Below, piece after piece: positions 51,243 through 61,526 of a DNA stretch of 64,000 nt. Position numbers and translations under genes: made by a program. Numbering within the stretch: the stretch's first letter is position 1; every line of letters begins with the position of its first letter. Origin of the DNA: QPIN01 sp965224575 (GTDB lineage: Bacteria > Pseudomonadota > Gammaproteobacteria > Methylococcales > Methylomonadaceae); contig CBDCZQ010000006.1 of assembly GCA_965224575.1 (NCBI GenBank), positions 124,001 through 188,000 on the forward strand. The letters run 5' to 3'. The notes under the pieces are model-generated. The model searched no databases and had not been told where the DNA came from. It saw only the letters and a list, made by a program, of their open reading frames with translations.

Positions 51243-52348
51243 TAAGCCAAAACTTTTTTAAATGCCTCTATAAAAAACTGGTTTTCCAGCTTCGTCCCTA
51301 TACTTATCCTTAAATGATGAGGCATTTCATAATTTTCGACAGGGCGAACAATCACTCCTTTTTTTAACAAAGCTTGATAAATAGGCATTGATGATTGCTG
51401 TAAGTCTACAGATATAAAATTACCGTGAGAAGGAATCCAATGCAAACCTAGCGCCGAAAACTCTTCTGTCAAAAATTGCATCCCTTGATTATTATTAGCA
51501 ATTGCCTCTGCAAGATAATCTTCATCAAGTAATGCAGCTTCTGCGGCGGCTAAAGCCAACATATTATTGTTAAAAGGTTGTCGTACACGATTAAACAAAT
51601 CGGCAAGATCAATTGATGATAAGCCATAACCCACTCGCAGACCTGCCAATCCAAAGGCTTTTGAAAAAGTACGAGTAATAATTAGGTTTGGATATTTATT
51701 TAACCATTCTATTGAGTCTATTCTTAATGTTGGGTTAACAAATTCAAAATAAGCTTCATCAAGTATACAAACTACAGTTTCAGGTAATGCATTAAAAAAA
51801 CCTTGCAATTCTTCTTTTCTTAATAAAGTACCTGTTGGGTTATTTGGATTTGCAATAAACACTAACCGTGTTTTTGGATTTACCTTAGCAAGCATTGCAT
51901 CTAAATCATGTCCAAAATTCAATGCCGGTGCTACTCTAGCAATTGCACCCGCAGCTTGGGTCACCAATGGATAAACCGCAAACGCATGTTGAGAAAAAAT
52001 AACTTCAGAATCAGGTGTTAAAAAAGTACGTGCAACTAATTCTAAAATCTCATTTGAACCATTCCCTAAAGTAATTTGACTTGTTGAAACATTCAGTTTT
52101 TTAGCTAATGCTTGTTTTAATGCAAAACCATTACCATCTGGATAACGAGCAAGTTCCGGCAATGTTTTTTGAATCGCTTGTAACGCTTTTTTCCCTGGGC
52201 CTAAAGGGTTTTCATTGGATGCCAATTTGACGATTTGAGTTAAACCAAGCTCCCTTTCTAGCTCATCAATAGGTTTTCCTGGTGTATAAGGGATGAGTTT
52301 CTGCACACCTTGAACCGCAAGGTCACAAATTTTAGTAGTATTGCTCAT
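51242..52348 (-). CDS. hisC: Histidinol-phosphate / aromatic aminotransferase
   Basis: 368 residues, class I/II PLP aminotransferase. It has KLASNENPLGPGKKA, FIANPNNPTGT, the PLP lysine in TRTFSKAFGLAGLRVGYG and a terminal RISIG segment. HisC acts on histidinol phosphate. Its position between pheA and tyrA suggests it (also) transaminates phenylpyruvate/hydroxyphenylpyruvate, as for HisC2 of pseudomonads (inference from context). It abuts tyrA-aroA at base 51242. Confidence 0.9.
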   Translation of the reverse strand: MSNTTKICDLAVQGVQKLIPYTPGKPIDELERELGLTQIVKLASNENPLGPGKKALQAIQKTLPELARYPDGNGFALKQALAKKLNVSTSQITLGNGSNEILELVARTFLTPDSEVIFSQHAFAVYPLVTQAAGAIARVAPALNFGHDLDAMLAKVNPKTRLVFIANPNNPTGTLLRKEELQGFFNALPETVVCILDEAYFEFVNPTLRIDSIEWLNKYPNLIITRTFSKAFGLAGLRVGYGLSSIDLADLFNRVRQPFNNNMLALAAAEAALLDEDYLAEAIANNNQGMQFLTEEFSALGLHWIPSHGNFISVDLQQSSMPIYQALLKKGVIVRPVENYEMPHHLRISIGTKLENQFFIEAFKKVLA

Positions 52349-52353
52349 AATAT

Positions 52354-53439
52354 TTAAATAACAGCTTTAGGATATGAACCTAATATATTTAACCAGTTAA
52401 CATGTTCTTTTAATGACGCTAATGCTCTACTTACATTTTCATCATCTTTATGACCAAGAATATCTATAAAAAAAACATAATCCCAAAGTGCTTGTTTAGA
52501 GGGTCTGGATTCAATATGCGACATACTAATCCCATGTTTTGCAAAAGGTTCTAATATATTTTGCAATGACCCTGCTCGATTACCAGTAGATACCAAAAGG
52601 GAGGTTTTATCTAACCCTGTAGCTGCAGGAGCCTGCTGACCAATGATGATAAAACGTGTCGTATTATTAGATTCATCTTCAATATTCTTTTCTAGAATAT
52701 TGAGTTTATAAATATTTGCTGCAACTTCACCTGCAATCGCCATTTTATCCTGACTTTCAGAAACTAATCGTGCTGCTTCTGCATTACTACTAACCGCTAT
52801 TCGTTCTGCATGAGGTAAATGAGTATCTAACCATTGACGACATTGCGCTAAAGATTGCTGATGAGAAAAAACTTCTTTCACATCACTTAACTTTTTGACA
52901 GGCCCCATAAGATTTTGATGAACTCTGATTTCCACTTCACCACAAATTTTAAGTGATGAAGAAACAAATCTATCTAAAGTATGGGTAATCACACCTTCTG
53001 TCGAATTTTCTACTGGCACCACACCAAACTGACAATGCTGATTTTCTACTTCTGTAAAAATATCATTAATCGTAGTCACTGGCATCGTATTGACTGTTTG
53101 ACCAAAATGCTTAAAAGCGGCTTGTTGAGTAAAAGTTCCTTCTGGCCCTAAAAAAGCTATATCCATTGGCTTTTCTAAAGCTAAACAAGCTGACATTAGT
53201 TCTCTAAAAAATCGGGCCGCTGTATCATTTGACAATGGACCAAGATTTTTTTCTTTAATACTGCGCAAAACCAATGCCTCTCGATCAGGCCGATAAAATG
53301 AACCTGTCTCTCCCTCAGAAATTTTAGTTCGAGCAACTTCTAGCGCACAAGATGCGCGTTGATTTATCAATTGAAGTATTTCACTATCAATAGCATCTAT
53401 TCTATCTCTTAGCTCTGAAAGTGGGATTATATCTGCCAT
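52354..53439 (-). CDS. pheA: Chorismate mutase / prephenate dehydratase (P-protein)
   Basis: 361 residues. Chorismate mutase (about 5-90, LRDRIDAIDSEILQLINQR), prephenate dehydratase (about 93-270, AFLGPEGTFTQQAA and NNTTRFIIIG) and a C-terminal ACT domain (about 280-355) with the ESRP motif that binds phenylalanine for feedback inhibition. It makes phenylpyruvate from chorismate. It is 46 bp after serC and 5 bp before hisC. Confidence 0.95.
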   Translation of the reverse strand: MADIIPLSELRDRIDAIDSEILQLINQRASCALEVARTKISEGETGSFYRPDREALVLRSIKEKNLGPLSNDTAARFFRELMSACLALEKPMDIAFLGPEGTFTQQAAFKHFGQTVNTMPVTTINDIFTEVENQHCQFGVVPVENSTEGVITHTLDRFVSSSLKICGEVEIRVHQNLMGPVKKLSDVKEVFSHQQSLAQCRQWLDTHLPHAERIAVSSNAEAARLVSESQDKMAIAGEVAANIYKLNILEKNIEDESNNTTRFIIIGQQAPAATGLDKTSLLVSTGNRAGSLQNILEPFAKHGISMSHIESRPSKQALWDYVFFIDILGHKDDENVSRALASLKEHVNWLNILGSYPKAVI

Positions 53440-53485
53440 CGCATTTTTCTATAAAGAAGTATTGAAAAACATTCCAGTTCCATTT

Positions 53486-54568
53486 TTATCCATGGGTTCT
53501 TTCAAATTCTTTCATAAAATCAATTAAAGCCGTCACACCTTTTTCAGGCATTGCATTATATATACTTGCGCGTATACCACCGACTGACCGATGACCTTTT
53601 AATGAGCTTAATCCTTTTTCTGTGGCAAGATTTAAAAATGTTTTATCCAGTTCAGCATTTGCTAAAACGAAAGGCACATTCATTCTAGAACGAAATTCTT
53701 TTTTTACTGGATTAGTGTATAACGATGACTGCTCAATGGCTTGATATAAACTTTCAGATTTTTTCTGGTTATTCTTTTCCATTGCTGAAATCCCACCCAT
53801 TTCTTTTACCCACTTCAAAACCAGTCCAACTAAATACCAGTTATAAGTTGCAGGCGTATTCAACATAGAATCATTTTTAACTTGCTGGGCATAATTAAAA
53901 ACAGAAGGAATATTTTTATCAGCATGCCCAATCAAATCATCCCTTACTATCACAATAGTAACACCAGCTGGCCCCATATTTTTTTGTGAACCGGCATAAA
54001 TAATACCAAATTTACTCACATCAATTGACCGTGACAAAATATTGGACGACATATCACAAACCAAAGGGATATCACCAAATTCAGGGGTATCTGGAAACTC
54101 TACACCATGAATAGTCTCATTATCTGTGTAGTGTAAATAGGCTGCTTGCTGATCTACATTCCAGTCAGAATAAGCAGGAATATCGGTAAATTCAGATGTT
54201 TCAGCATTTGCAGAAACGATTACATCACAATATTTCTGAGCTTCTTTTATTGCTTTGCCTGACCAAGCGCCTGTATTGACATAACAAGCTTTGTTTTTAT
54301 CTTTTAAAATATTTTGTGGAATAAAAGCAAACTGGCCAGTTGCTCCACCTTGTAGAAACAAAACCTTATAATTAGCTGGAATATTGAGGATTTCAATTAA
54401 ATCACTTTTTAACTCCTCTGCAATCGACATAAATTCTTTACCTCGATGACTCATTTCCATCACCGACATACCGGTACCACGCCAATCAAGCATTTCTTCC
54501 TGTGCTTTTAACAAAACTGATTCTGGTAATGTAGAGGGGCCTGCACTAAAATTAAAAATTCTACTCAT
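53486..54568 (-). CDS. serC: Phosphoserine aminotransferase
   Basis: 360 residues. Begins IFNFSAGPSTLPESVL, with HRGKEF and FLQGGATGQFA. The PLP lysine is in YAGSQKNMGPAGVT, and the C-terminus has GHRSVGGIRASIYNAMP. It makes phosphoserine from phosphohydroxypyruvate. The start codon overlaps the gyrA stop by one base, so they are co-transcribed. In a serine-cycle organism it also links serine and hydroxypyruvate pools. Confidence 0.96.
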   Translation of the reverse strand: MSRIFNFSAGPSTLPESVLLKAQEEMLDWRGTGMSVMEMSHRGKEFMSIAEELKSDLIEILNIPANYKVLFLQGGATGQFAFIPQNILKDKNKACYVNTGAWSGKAIKEAQKYCDVIVSANAETSEFTDIPAYSDWNVDQQAAYLHYTDNETIHGVEFPDTPEFGDIPLVCDMSSNILSRSIDVSKFGIIYAGSQKNMGPAGVTIVIVRDDLIGHADKNIPSVFNYAQQVKNDSMLNTPATYNWYLVGLVLKWVKEMGGISAMEKNNQKKSESLYQAIEQSSLYTNPVKKEFRSRMNVPFVLANAELDKTFLNLATEKGLSSLKGHRSVGGIRASIYNAMPEKGVTALIDFMKEFERTHG

Positions 54569-57210
54569 TATTCTGTCTCTTCTCCGGAATTATCTTCTTC
54601 TGAATTATTATTTTCTGTCTGATCTGTTTGTACATTTTCACTCGTATCTAGTTCTCCTGAACCTTCTTCTGCCTCTTCCTCTTCAGACAAACCATCCACA
54701 CGATCTACACCTACCACTTTTTCACCTTTATCAAGACGAATCACTCTGACACCTTGAGTATTACGCCCTACGATAGAAATTTCACTCACTCTTGTTCTAA
54801 CTAACACACCACCACTAGTAATCAACATAATTTCATCCGTTTCGCTGACTAATAATGCACCAACAACTGCACCATTACGCTCAGATGTTTTTATAGAAAT
54901 CATTCCTTGTCCACCACGCTTATGCTGAGTAAATTCTTCAAGCTTCGTTCTTTTTCCGTAACCATTTTCGGTAATATTTAATACCGCGCCTTCAGTGGTA
55001 ATAATCAAAGAAATTACTTTTTGTCCTTCTGATAATCTAATACCTCGTACCCCCATCGCTGTTCTTCCCATAGAGCGAACGTCACTTTCATTAAAACAAT
55101 TGGCTTTACCCGCACTACTAAACAGTAATACATTTTGCTTTCCATCGGTTACATCAACACCGACCAACTCATCATTTGCTCTCAAATCTATCGCTATCTT
55201 TCCATTTGCTCTTTGTCTTTCAAATTCTTTTAATGGTGTTTTCTTAACAGTACCTGCAGCCGTTGCCATAAAAATAAATTTATCATCAGCGTAATCGCGC
55301 ACAGTCAGCATCGCGTTAATTTTTTCGCCTTTATCCAGCGATAGTAAATTAACAAAAGGTTTGCCACGAGAACCTCGACCTGCAACAGGTAAATGAAAGA
55401 CTTTTAACCAGTATACTTTTCCTAACGATGAAAAACATAAAATAGTATCGTGAGTATTTGCAATAATCAGCTTTTCTACAAAATCTTCTTCCTTTGTTTT
55501 GGTTGCTGATTTACCACGACCGCCTCTACGCTGAGCTTGATAATCCCCTAAAGGTTGTGATTTGACATAGCCTTCATGTGACATAGTCACAACCATATCT
55601 TCTTCGGTAATTAAATCCTCAGCAGATAAATTCAAATGATCTTGTATTATCTCGGTACGGCGTTCGTCTGCATAAAGCTCTCTAATTTCTTCTAATTCTT
55701 CACGAATAACATTCATTAACCGAATGTCACTACCTAGAATATCTAATAGATCATCAATTGATTCAAGCAGTAGCTTATATTCCTTAACGATTTTTTCTTG
55801 CTCTAACCCTGTTAAGCGATGTAAGCGTAAATCAAGTATTGCTTGAGCTTGTGCTTCTGATAATTTATAAACATCATCATGCGCACCAAATTCAACAGAC
55901 AAACTTTCAGGTCTAGTACGTTCTGGGTCGGAACCTTCTAATAATGCCGAAACCAGACCCAGATCCCAATTTTTAGCTAATAGACCTTGCTTCGCTTCTG
56001 CTGGCGTTTTTGAATTTTTGATTAATTCAATCATCTCATCAATATTTGCCAACGCAATAGCTAAGCCTTCTAAAACATGGGCTCTTTCACGTGCTTTACG
56101 CAAATTATAAATCGTTCTTCGAGTGACTATTTCGCGTCGATGATCAATAAATGCAGAAAGAATATCTTTAAGGCTCATACAATAAGGACGGCCTTCGCGA
56201 ATAGCCACCATATTGATACCAAATACAGTCTGTAACTGAGTTTGCTTATAAAGATTATTTAACATAACCTCGGCAACTTCACCTCTACGCAATTCAATTA
56301 CCATGCGCATACCATCTTTGTCAGACTCATCTCGTAAAGCGGTAATTCCTTCAATTTTACCGTCTTTAATTAATTCAGCTATTTTTTCAATCAACCGAGC
56401 TTTATTTACCTGATAAGGTAATTCGGTCACAATAATTGACTGTTTCCCCCCCTCACCTCTGTCTTCAAAGTGACAACGTGAACGCAAATGAATCCGCCCT
56501 CTTCCCGTGGCATAAGCTTCATAAATACCGGACGCACCATTTATAAAGCCTGCAGTTGGAAAATCAGGTCCTGGAATATGCTGCATCAACTCTTCAATGG
56601 TACTTTCAGGGTTGTTTATTATTGCTAAACATGCACCAATAACTTCATTAATATTATGAGGCGGGATGTTTGTCGCCATTCCAACCGCAATACCAGAAGA
56701 ACCATTAATTAATAACGTGGGTATCCTTGTTGGCATTACCGATGGTTCTGACTCTGACTCATCATAATTAGCAACAAAATCAACCGTTTCTTTATCAAGA
56801 TCGGCCAAAATATGATGCGCAATTTTTGACATACGCACTTCTGTATACCGCATAGCCGCTGGCGAGTCACCATCAACAGAACCAAAATTCCCCTGTCCAT
56901 CAATCAACATGTAGCGCATTGAAAAAGGCTGCGCCATGCGGACAATGGTGTCATAAACTGCCGTGTCACCATGCGGGTGATATTTACCGATAACATCCCC
57001 GACAACACGCGCCGATTTTTTATACGGTTTATTCCAGTCATTGCCCAAAACGCTCATTGCGTATAGAACACGACGATGCACAGGCTTAAGTCCATCCCGA
57101 ACATCAGGCAATGCTCGACCTACAATCACACTCATTGCATAGTCAAGATAAGATTGTTTCATCTCGTCTTCGAGATTAACCGGTATAATTTCTTTAGCGA
57201 ATTCTGACAT
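54568..57210 (-). CDS. gyrA: DNA gyrase subunit A
   Basis: 880 residues. N-terminal breakage-reunion domain with DYAMSVIVGRALPDVRDGL, and the catalytic tyrosine in AAMRYTEVRMS. The quinolone-determining loop HPHGDTAVYDTI has Thr at the position of E. coli Ser83, as is natural in some gammaproteobacteria. The C-terminal beta-pinwheel includes QRRGGRGKSATKTKEEDF (GyrA-box type). The tail (about 835-880) is strongly acidic. First gene of the gyrA-serC-pheA-hisC-tyrA/aroA-cmk-rpsA run. Confidence 0.97.
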   Translation of the reverse strand: MSEFAKEIIPVNLEDEMKQSYLDYAMSVIVGRALPDVRDGLKPVHRRVLYAMSVLGNDWNKPYKKSARVVGDVIGKYHPHGDTAVYDTIVRMAQPFSMRYMLIDGQGNFGSVDGDSPAAMRYTEVRMSKIAHHILADLDKETVDFVANYDESESEPSVMPTRIPTLLINGSSGIAVGMATNIPPHNINEVIGACLAIINNPESTIEELMQHIPGPDFPTAGFINGASGIYEAYATGRGRIHLRSRCHFEDRGEGGKQSIIVTELPYQVNKARLIEKIAELIKDGKIEGITALRDESDKDGMRMVIELRRGEVAEVMLNNLYKQTQLQTVFGINMVAIREGRPYCMSLKDILSAFIDHRREIVTRRTIYNLRKARERAHVLEGLAIALANIDEMIELIKNSKTPAEAKQGLLAKNWDLGLVSALLEGSDPERTRPESLSVEFGAHDDVYKLSEAQAQAILDLRLHRLTGLEQEKIVKEYKLLLESIDDLLDILGSDIRLMNVIREELEEIRELYADERRTEIIQDHLNLSAEDLITEEDMVVTMSHEGYVKSQPLGDYQAQRRGGRGKSATKTKEEDFVEKLIIANTHDTILCFSSLGKVYWLKVFHLPVAGRGSRGKPFVNLLSLDKGEKINAMLTVRDYADDKFIFMATAAGTVKKTPLKEFERQRANGKIAIDLRANDELVGVDVTDGKQNVLLFSSAGKANCFNESDVRSMGRTAMGVRGIRLSEGQKVISLIITTEGAVLNITENGYGKRTKLEEFTQHKRGGQGMISIKTSERNGAVVGALLVSETDEIMLITSGGVLVRTRVSEISIVGRNTQGVRVIRLDKGEKVVGVDRVDGLSEEEEAEEGSGELDTSENVQTDQTENNNSEEDNSGEETE

Positions 57211-57386
57211 GATCCGTTGTTTGTATTTTATTAAATCCTAAGTCCTAAGACTGTCTATTGTGTAGGCAAAAATACTGTAAATATTAACACCCTATTAAAT
57301 CCAGCAATATTACTCCATGGACAAATGGATTATTATAACAAAAATACAAAGACAAAAGGTGAAAGGTTTTAGAGTAAAAACAAGAA

Positions 57387-57552
57387 TTAAGGGCACCTCT
57401 ATTAATTGATGAATGGAAAAATTGAGTCCAAAATATCCAATTTCTGCGTTGAAATCCTTCGCAATAGCCTGCTATTACGTGCGGATTTCGTCTTGATCTT
57501 GAACATTTTGGTTCTCAATTTTCTCATCCACAATTAATAGAGGTACCCTTAA
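57387..57552. repeat. 166-bp palindromic element, TTAA-ended family, copy 3
   Basis: Best preserved copy. Left end TTAAGGGCACCTCTATTAAT; right end on the opposite strand TTAAGGGTACCTCTATTAAT. The arms pair over about 60 bp and the centre contains AATAGCCTGCTATT. It lies in the 668-bp gap between gyrA and the dienelactone hydrolase gene. It has the size and ends of a non-autonomous transposable element. Confidence 0.75.
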
Positions 57553-57613
57553 GATTAAATCATATTGAACCTAGAAAAATTAGTTAGACATGGGTTTTGT
57601 AGAAAATCGGGGC

Positions 57614-57659
57614 AAAAAAGATTAGAAAAGCTTTAGCGATTCTTATGCTTTTAGTATAA
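57614..57659. repeat. 48-bp dispersed repeat, copy 2
   Basis: AAAAAAGATTAGAAAAGC followed by TTCTTATGCTTTTAGTA is nearly identical to 29352-29399. It lies about 60 bp beyond the TTAA-ended element in the same intergenic region. No gene lies in the rest of this gap. Confidence 0.55.
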
Positions 57660-57878
57660 ATAATCACTCGCCGATAATGACCATAGCCCTTATCATAAAG
57701 TAATTCTGCAGAATTTTTTGTCCAGATTTCTTCACAAAACCATGGAGCGATTTTTGTTTAATCAAATGTGAGAGTACTTACAAACCTGATTAAGCTTGAT
57801 ATTCATCGGTTTGGGCGAAATTTAGCGTTCAACTCATTTTTCTAGGTTAAAGAGCAATGCCTGCAACTGCCACCAAAG

Positions 57879-58598
57879 CTATTCAAAAATCTCCGTTAAA
57901 AAATTTTGCATACTAATCCAGGAACGTTTATCCGAATTAGCTTGATAAACAGTGCCAAAATCTGGGTCATTAGCACCTAGATTTGTAAAAGCATGCATCG
58001 TATGCCCAAAATTATGAAACTGCCAGTCTGCCTCTGCATCGGTAAATTCTTTCTGTAAAGCGCTGACTTGGTCAGCAGTAGCCATAGGATCATCATTTCC
58101 ATGTAACACCAGTACTTTAGCCTTTATTTTTCTCGCCTGATCGTTTTCTGGTGCATTCAACAACCCATGAAAGGAAACCACGCCTTTAATATCCATACCC
58201 GACCGAGCCAGATCAAGCACACATAAGCCTCCAAAACAAAAACCTATTGCGGCAATCTTTTTATCATCAACCCAAGGCAAAAGTTTTACAGCATATAAAG
58301 CAGCCTCCATTCTACGCAAGACCAATTTACGATCATCCATAAAAGGTTGCATTAATTCCGCGCCTTCTTCCTTGTTTTGACCCAGAACATCTTTACCATA
58401 CATATCCACAGCAAAAGCAAAATAACCAAGTTCAGCTAACTTTATCGCCTTTTCTGCAACAAAATCATTTCGACCAAGCCAGGTATGATTAATCATAACA
58501 GTCGGTCGCTGTCCTTCTATAGCATCGTTATAGGCAAAAAAACCTTCCAGCAATACATCCCCATCTAGATAACCAACTGTATTTGAAATTATTGCCAT
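57879..58598 (-). CDS. Dienelactone hydrolase family protein
   Basis: 239 residues, alpha/beta hydrolase. Cysteine nucleophile C121 in AAIGFCFGGLCVLDL, Asp in LHGNDDPMATADQV and His in FHNFGHTMHAFTN complete the catalytic triad. Substrate unknown: such proteins are generic ester/lactone hydrolases. It sits 11 bp downstream of a Dabb-family gene and probably forms an operon with it and the phosphatase. Confidence 0.88.
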   Translation of the reverse strand: MAIISNTVGYLDGDVLLEGFFAYNDAIEGQRPTVMINHTWLGRNDFVAEKAIKLAELGYFAFAVDMYGKDVLGQNKEEGAELMQPFMDDRKLVLRRMEAALYAVKLLPWVDDKKIAAIGFCFGGLCVLDLARSGMDIKGVVSFHGLLNAPENDQARKIKAKVLVLHGNDDPMATADQVSALQKEFTDAEADWQFHNFGHTMHAFTNLGANDPDFGTVYQANSDKRSWISMQNFLTEIFE

Positions 58599-58609
58599 AT
58601 CACTTCCTC

Positions 58610-59002
58610 CTATTGACTAATAAAATCATAGGCAACTGTTCTATTGATCAATGGTTTTATCTTGTCATGAAGAATCTTTTTATGCTTAGGGTTTTTTAAG
58701 TAAGCTTTCAATGCTTCTTCACTTTCCATTGTCACACTCACTGCCACATCAAAAGTATCATCGACAATCTTTCTATCACTAGGCAACACGACACCCACAT
58801 GGCGATTAACAATCCCTGGCAAATCATTTAATTGCTCACTTGCCTTAATAAATGCTTCTCTTTGCTGTGTATTTCCTGGCTCTTTTAACCAGACCATCAC
58901 CACATGCGTGACTTTTTTATTTTCTTTTGCTAAAACTAAATTCGCTTGAGAAGATAAACACCCAAACAATACTAATTGCAATAAAATTAAAGTCTTTTTC
59001 AT
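58610..59002 (-). CDS. Exported Dabb-domain (stress-responsive A/B barrel) protein
   Basis: 130 residues. Signal peptide (about 1-25, LLQLVLFGCLSSQANLVLA; a lipobox is possible at FGC, residue 15). The mature part is a single Dabb domain: VTHVVMVWLKEPGN, PGIVNRHVGVV and DVAVSVTMESEEALKAYLKNP. Most Dabb proteins are cytoplasmic dimers; a secreted one is less common. It overlaps the phosphatase gene by 4 bp. Confidence 0.83.
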   Translation of the reverse strand: MKKTLILLQLVLFGCLSSQANLVLAKENKKVTHVVMVWLKEPGNTQQREAFIKASEQLNDLPGIVNRHVGVVLPSDRKIVDDTFDVAVSVTMESEEALKAYLKNPKHKKILHDKIKPLINRTVAYDFISQ

Positions 59003-59484
59003 AAGATCTCTCCAGATAGTTTTAATGTATTTAAAAAACCAATAGATGCCTCTTCTACCAAGTCTAACACGCGCTCAAAACCATATTTTCCACCATAATA
59101 GGGGTCAGGTACTTCACGTGTAGTAAGGTGTGGCGCATACTCTAAAAAAAACTTAACTTTATCTTTGTATTGTTCTGGGCATGATTCCATTAAAGTCTCA
59201 TAATTATCTTCATCCATGGCCAATAGATAATCATAATCTTCAAAATCACCATAGATAACTTTTCTGGCTCTTATTTTAGATAAGTTAACACCCCTGTCTT
59301 CCGCCGCTTTTTGCGCCCTCAAGTCTGGAGCTTCCCCAACATGATAAGCATGCGTCCCAGCCGATTCAATATCAAACTGTTTGTCCATCCCTTCTTTTTC
59401 AATTAAAGAAACAAACACCCCTTCTGCTGTTGGTGAACGACAAATATTTCCCATGCAAATAAAGAGAATCTTAGTTTTTTTCAT
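58999..59484 (-). CDS. Low-molecular-weight protein-tyrosine phosphatase
   Basis: 161 residues. P-loop CMGNICRSPT has catalytic Cys10 and Arg16. The general acid Asp lies in EVPDPYYGG. The YDYLLAMDEDNYE segment and a compact size are typical of cytoplasmic LMW-PTPases. It removes phosphate from tyrosine residues of proteins, possibly a polysaccharide-export kinase, though none is nearby. First gene of a three-gene unit with the Dabb and hydrolase genes. Confidence 0.92.
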   Translation of the reverse strand: MKKTKILFICMGNICRSPTAEGVFVSLIEKEGMDKQFDIESAGTHAYHVGEAPDLRAQKAAEDRGVNLSKIRARKVIYGDFEDYDYLLAMDEDNYETLMESCPEQYKDKVKFFLEYAPHLTTREVPDPYYGGKYGFERVLDLVEEASIGFLNTLKLSGEIL

Positions 59485-59670
59485 ATGGACTCATACGTAT
59501 AACATTTTGATTTAACAACACAATAAAAAAATAACCTCTTTTTTATTGCCCTTTTATATATGTGGACTACCATTATATATTAACTATCCTTTTCATTTCT
59601 ATTTGTAAAAATATTAATAATAAAACTATTTTAAACAAATAGACAAAAACATTTTTTGGAGCATTTTTTC

Positions 59671-61425
59671 ATGGCGATGATGAACTTACAGTCAGTTGGG
59701 GTTAAGGTTATTGCACTGACTATGTCAGCATTAACTGTAATATCAATTGCTTTGCTATTTGCTTATGCAAATAATGAAAAACAAAAAGTTATAGACTCCA
59801 GCATTACTTCAGCCAAACAGCTACTACTGGTCTCTGAATCCGTCCGAAGTAATACTATCGAGAAATGGAATCAAGGTGTTTTCAGCACGAAACACCTTAG
59901 ACAAATAATTGAAAATAAAAGCTCTTCTGAAACCAAATCTCTTGTTGTAGCTACAATCCCTGTTGCCACAGCCTGGAATGTGGTTCAGGAAAAAGCAAAA
60001 GAAGGAAATTTTCGCTTTAAAGCACCAAGAGTTGGTGCACGAAACCCAAAAAATGAACCGGATGAAATTGAGCGCGAAGCATTAAGCTATTTTCAAAACA
60101 ATCCCTCGGCTAGTGAATACAGGTATATTGATGAGGAAAATGAAGAAACTCGTTATTTCAGACCTGTCAGATTAGAAAAACAATGTGAAGTTTGTCATGG
60201 AAACCCTAATACATCTCAACAACTTTGGGGAAATACCCAGGGGACTGATATCCTCGGCTATCCAATGGAAAATAAACGTGCAGGTGATTTACATGGTGCT
60301 TTTGAAATTATCACCCCTCTTGCAGCTGGCTTTGCAGAATTACAAAAAGACATTTGGACCGCAATTGGCTTTGTGATAGTAGGCTTAATTGTTATTGCAG
60401 GAACTGGATATTTCACAATGAATCAGTTAATCATCACACCATTAACAGATATAGCCTTAAAACTTCAAGCAATAAGTGGTGGAAATGGAGACTTGACTGC
60501 ACGCCTTGATGCTGCAAATAGTAAAGCTGAGTTTGCCTGGATTGCCGGTAGCTTCAATAGATTTGTTAAGAAAATCAGTAAAACTGTTATTAGCATCAGT
60601 TCTACCAGTGAGCAATTAGCAACAGCTTCACACCAACTTGCCAGTATTACTAAATCAACTGAACAAGGAGTTGATAGACAACTCACTCAAACAGTGGAAG
60701 TAGCAACAGCCATGGATGAAATGACAGCTACAGTTCAAGAGGTTGCACGTAGCGCAATTAACGCTTCAGAAGCTGCATCTACAGCAGATGCTGAATCAAA
60801 TAATGGAAAAACAATTATTACTCAAGCTGTTGCTGAAATCAATATTCTTGCATCTGAAGTTGAAAATGCAGCTAGTGTTATTCACAAACTGGAAAATGAT
60901 AGCAATAGTATTGGTGAAGTTCTTAGCGTTATTCAAGGAATTGCCGAACAAACTAATTTACTTGCTCTAAATGCTGCCATTGAAGCCGCTCGTGCAGGTG
61001 AACAAGGACGAGGTTTTGCCGTTGTTGCTGACGAAGTTAGAACATTGGCTAGCCGAACACAAAATTCAACATTTGAAATTCAACAAACCATTGACCGTTT
61101 GCAACACCATGCCAAAGAAGCCGTTAATGTAATGGAAAATGGCAGGAAACAAGCTATATTAAGCGTAGATCAAGCTGCTTCTGCAGGAGAATCAATTAAC
61201 ACGATTAGTGAACGAATAGATACTATCAATGAAATGAACATTCAGATTGCTGGAGCAGCGGAGGAACAAACGGCTGTTGCAGAAGAAATCAACCGTAATG
61301 TGACAAATATCAGTTCTATTTCAAATGAAACATCTATTGGTGCAAAAGATACATCTGATGCTTGTAAAGTTCTTTCGGAGTTAGCTGAACAGCTCAAGCA
61401 AACTGTTGGGCAATTTAAAACCTGA
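59671..61425 (+). CDS. Methyl-accepting chemotaxis protein with haem-binding DUF3365 sensor domain
   Basis: 584 residues from the ATG at 59671 (TTGGAG just upstream; an earlier in-frame TTG is not needed). N-terminal TM (about 11-34), then a periplasmic DUF3365-type sensor with one CxxCH haem motif (CEVCHG; C172, C175, H176). TM2 (about 231-251), HAMP (about 255-310) and a cytoplasmic signalling domain follow, with the hairpin tip EQTNLLALNAAIEAARAGEQG. The haem motif suggests redox or gas sensing (inference). No che gene is in the window. Confidence 0.92.
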   Translation: MAMMNLQSVGVKVIALTMSALTVISIALLFAYANNEKQKVIDSSITSAKQLLLVSESVRSNTIEKWNQGVFSTKHLRQIIENKSSSETKSLVVATIPVATAWNVVQEKAKEGNFRFKAPRVGARNPKNEPDEIEREALSYFQNNPSASEYRYIDEENEETRYFRPVRLEKQCEVCHGNPNTSQQLWGNTQGTDILGYPMENKRAGDLHGAFEIITPLAAGFAELQKDIWTAIGFVIVGLIVIAGTGYFTMNQLIITPLTDIALKLQAISGGNGDLTARLDAANSKAEFAWIAGSFNRFVKKISKTVISISSTSEQLATASHQLASITKSTEQGVDRQLTQTVEVATAMDEMTATVQEVARSAINASEAASTADAESNNGKTIITQAVAEINILASEVENAASVIHKLENDSNSIGEVLSVIQGIAEQTNLLALNAAIEAARAGEQGRGFAVVADEVRTLASRTQNSTFEIQQTIDRLQHHAKEAVNVMENGRKQAILSVDQAASAGESINTISERIDTINEMNIQIAGAAEEQTAVAEEINRNVTNISSISNETSIGAKDTSDACKVLSELAEQLKQTVGQFKT

Positions 61426-61526
61426 CATAGACATCACTTGAGACCGAGTCTAATATTTTAAAGTGACAGCTTAAGCTGATTGATTTAGAATTACAATCAA
61501 TTAACTGCTTATATACAGGACAAGCA

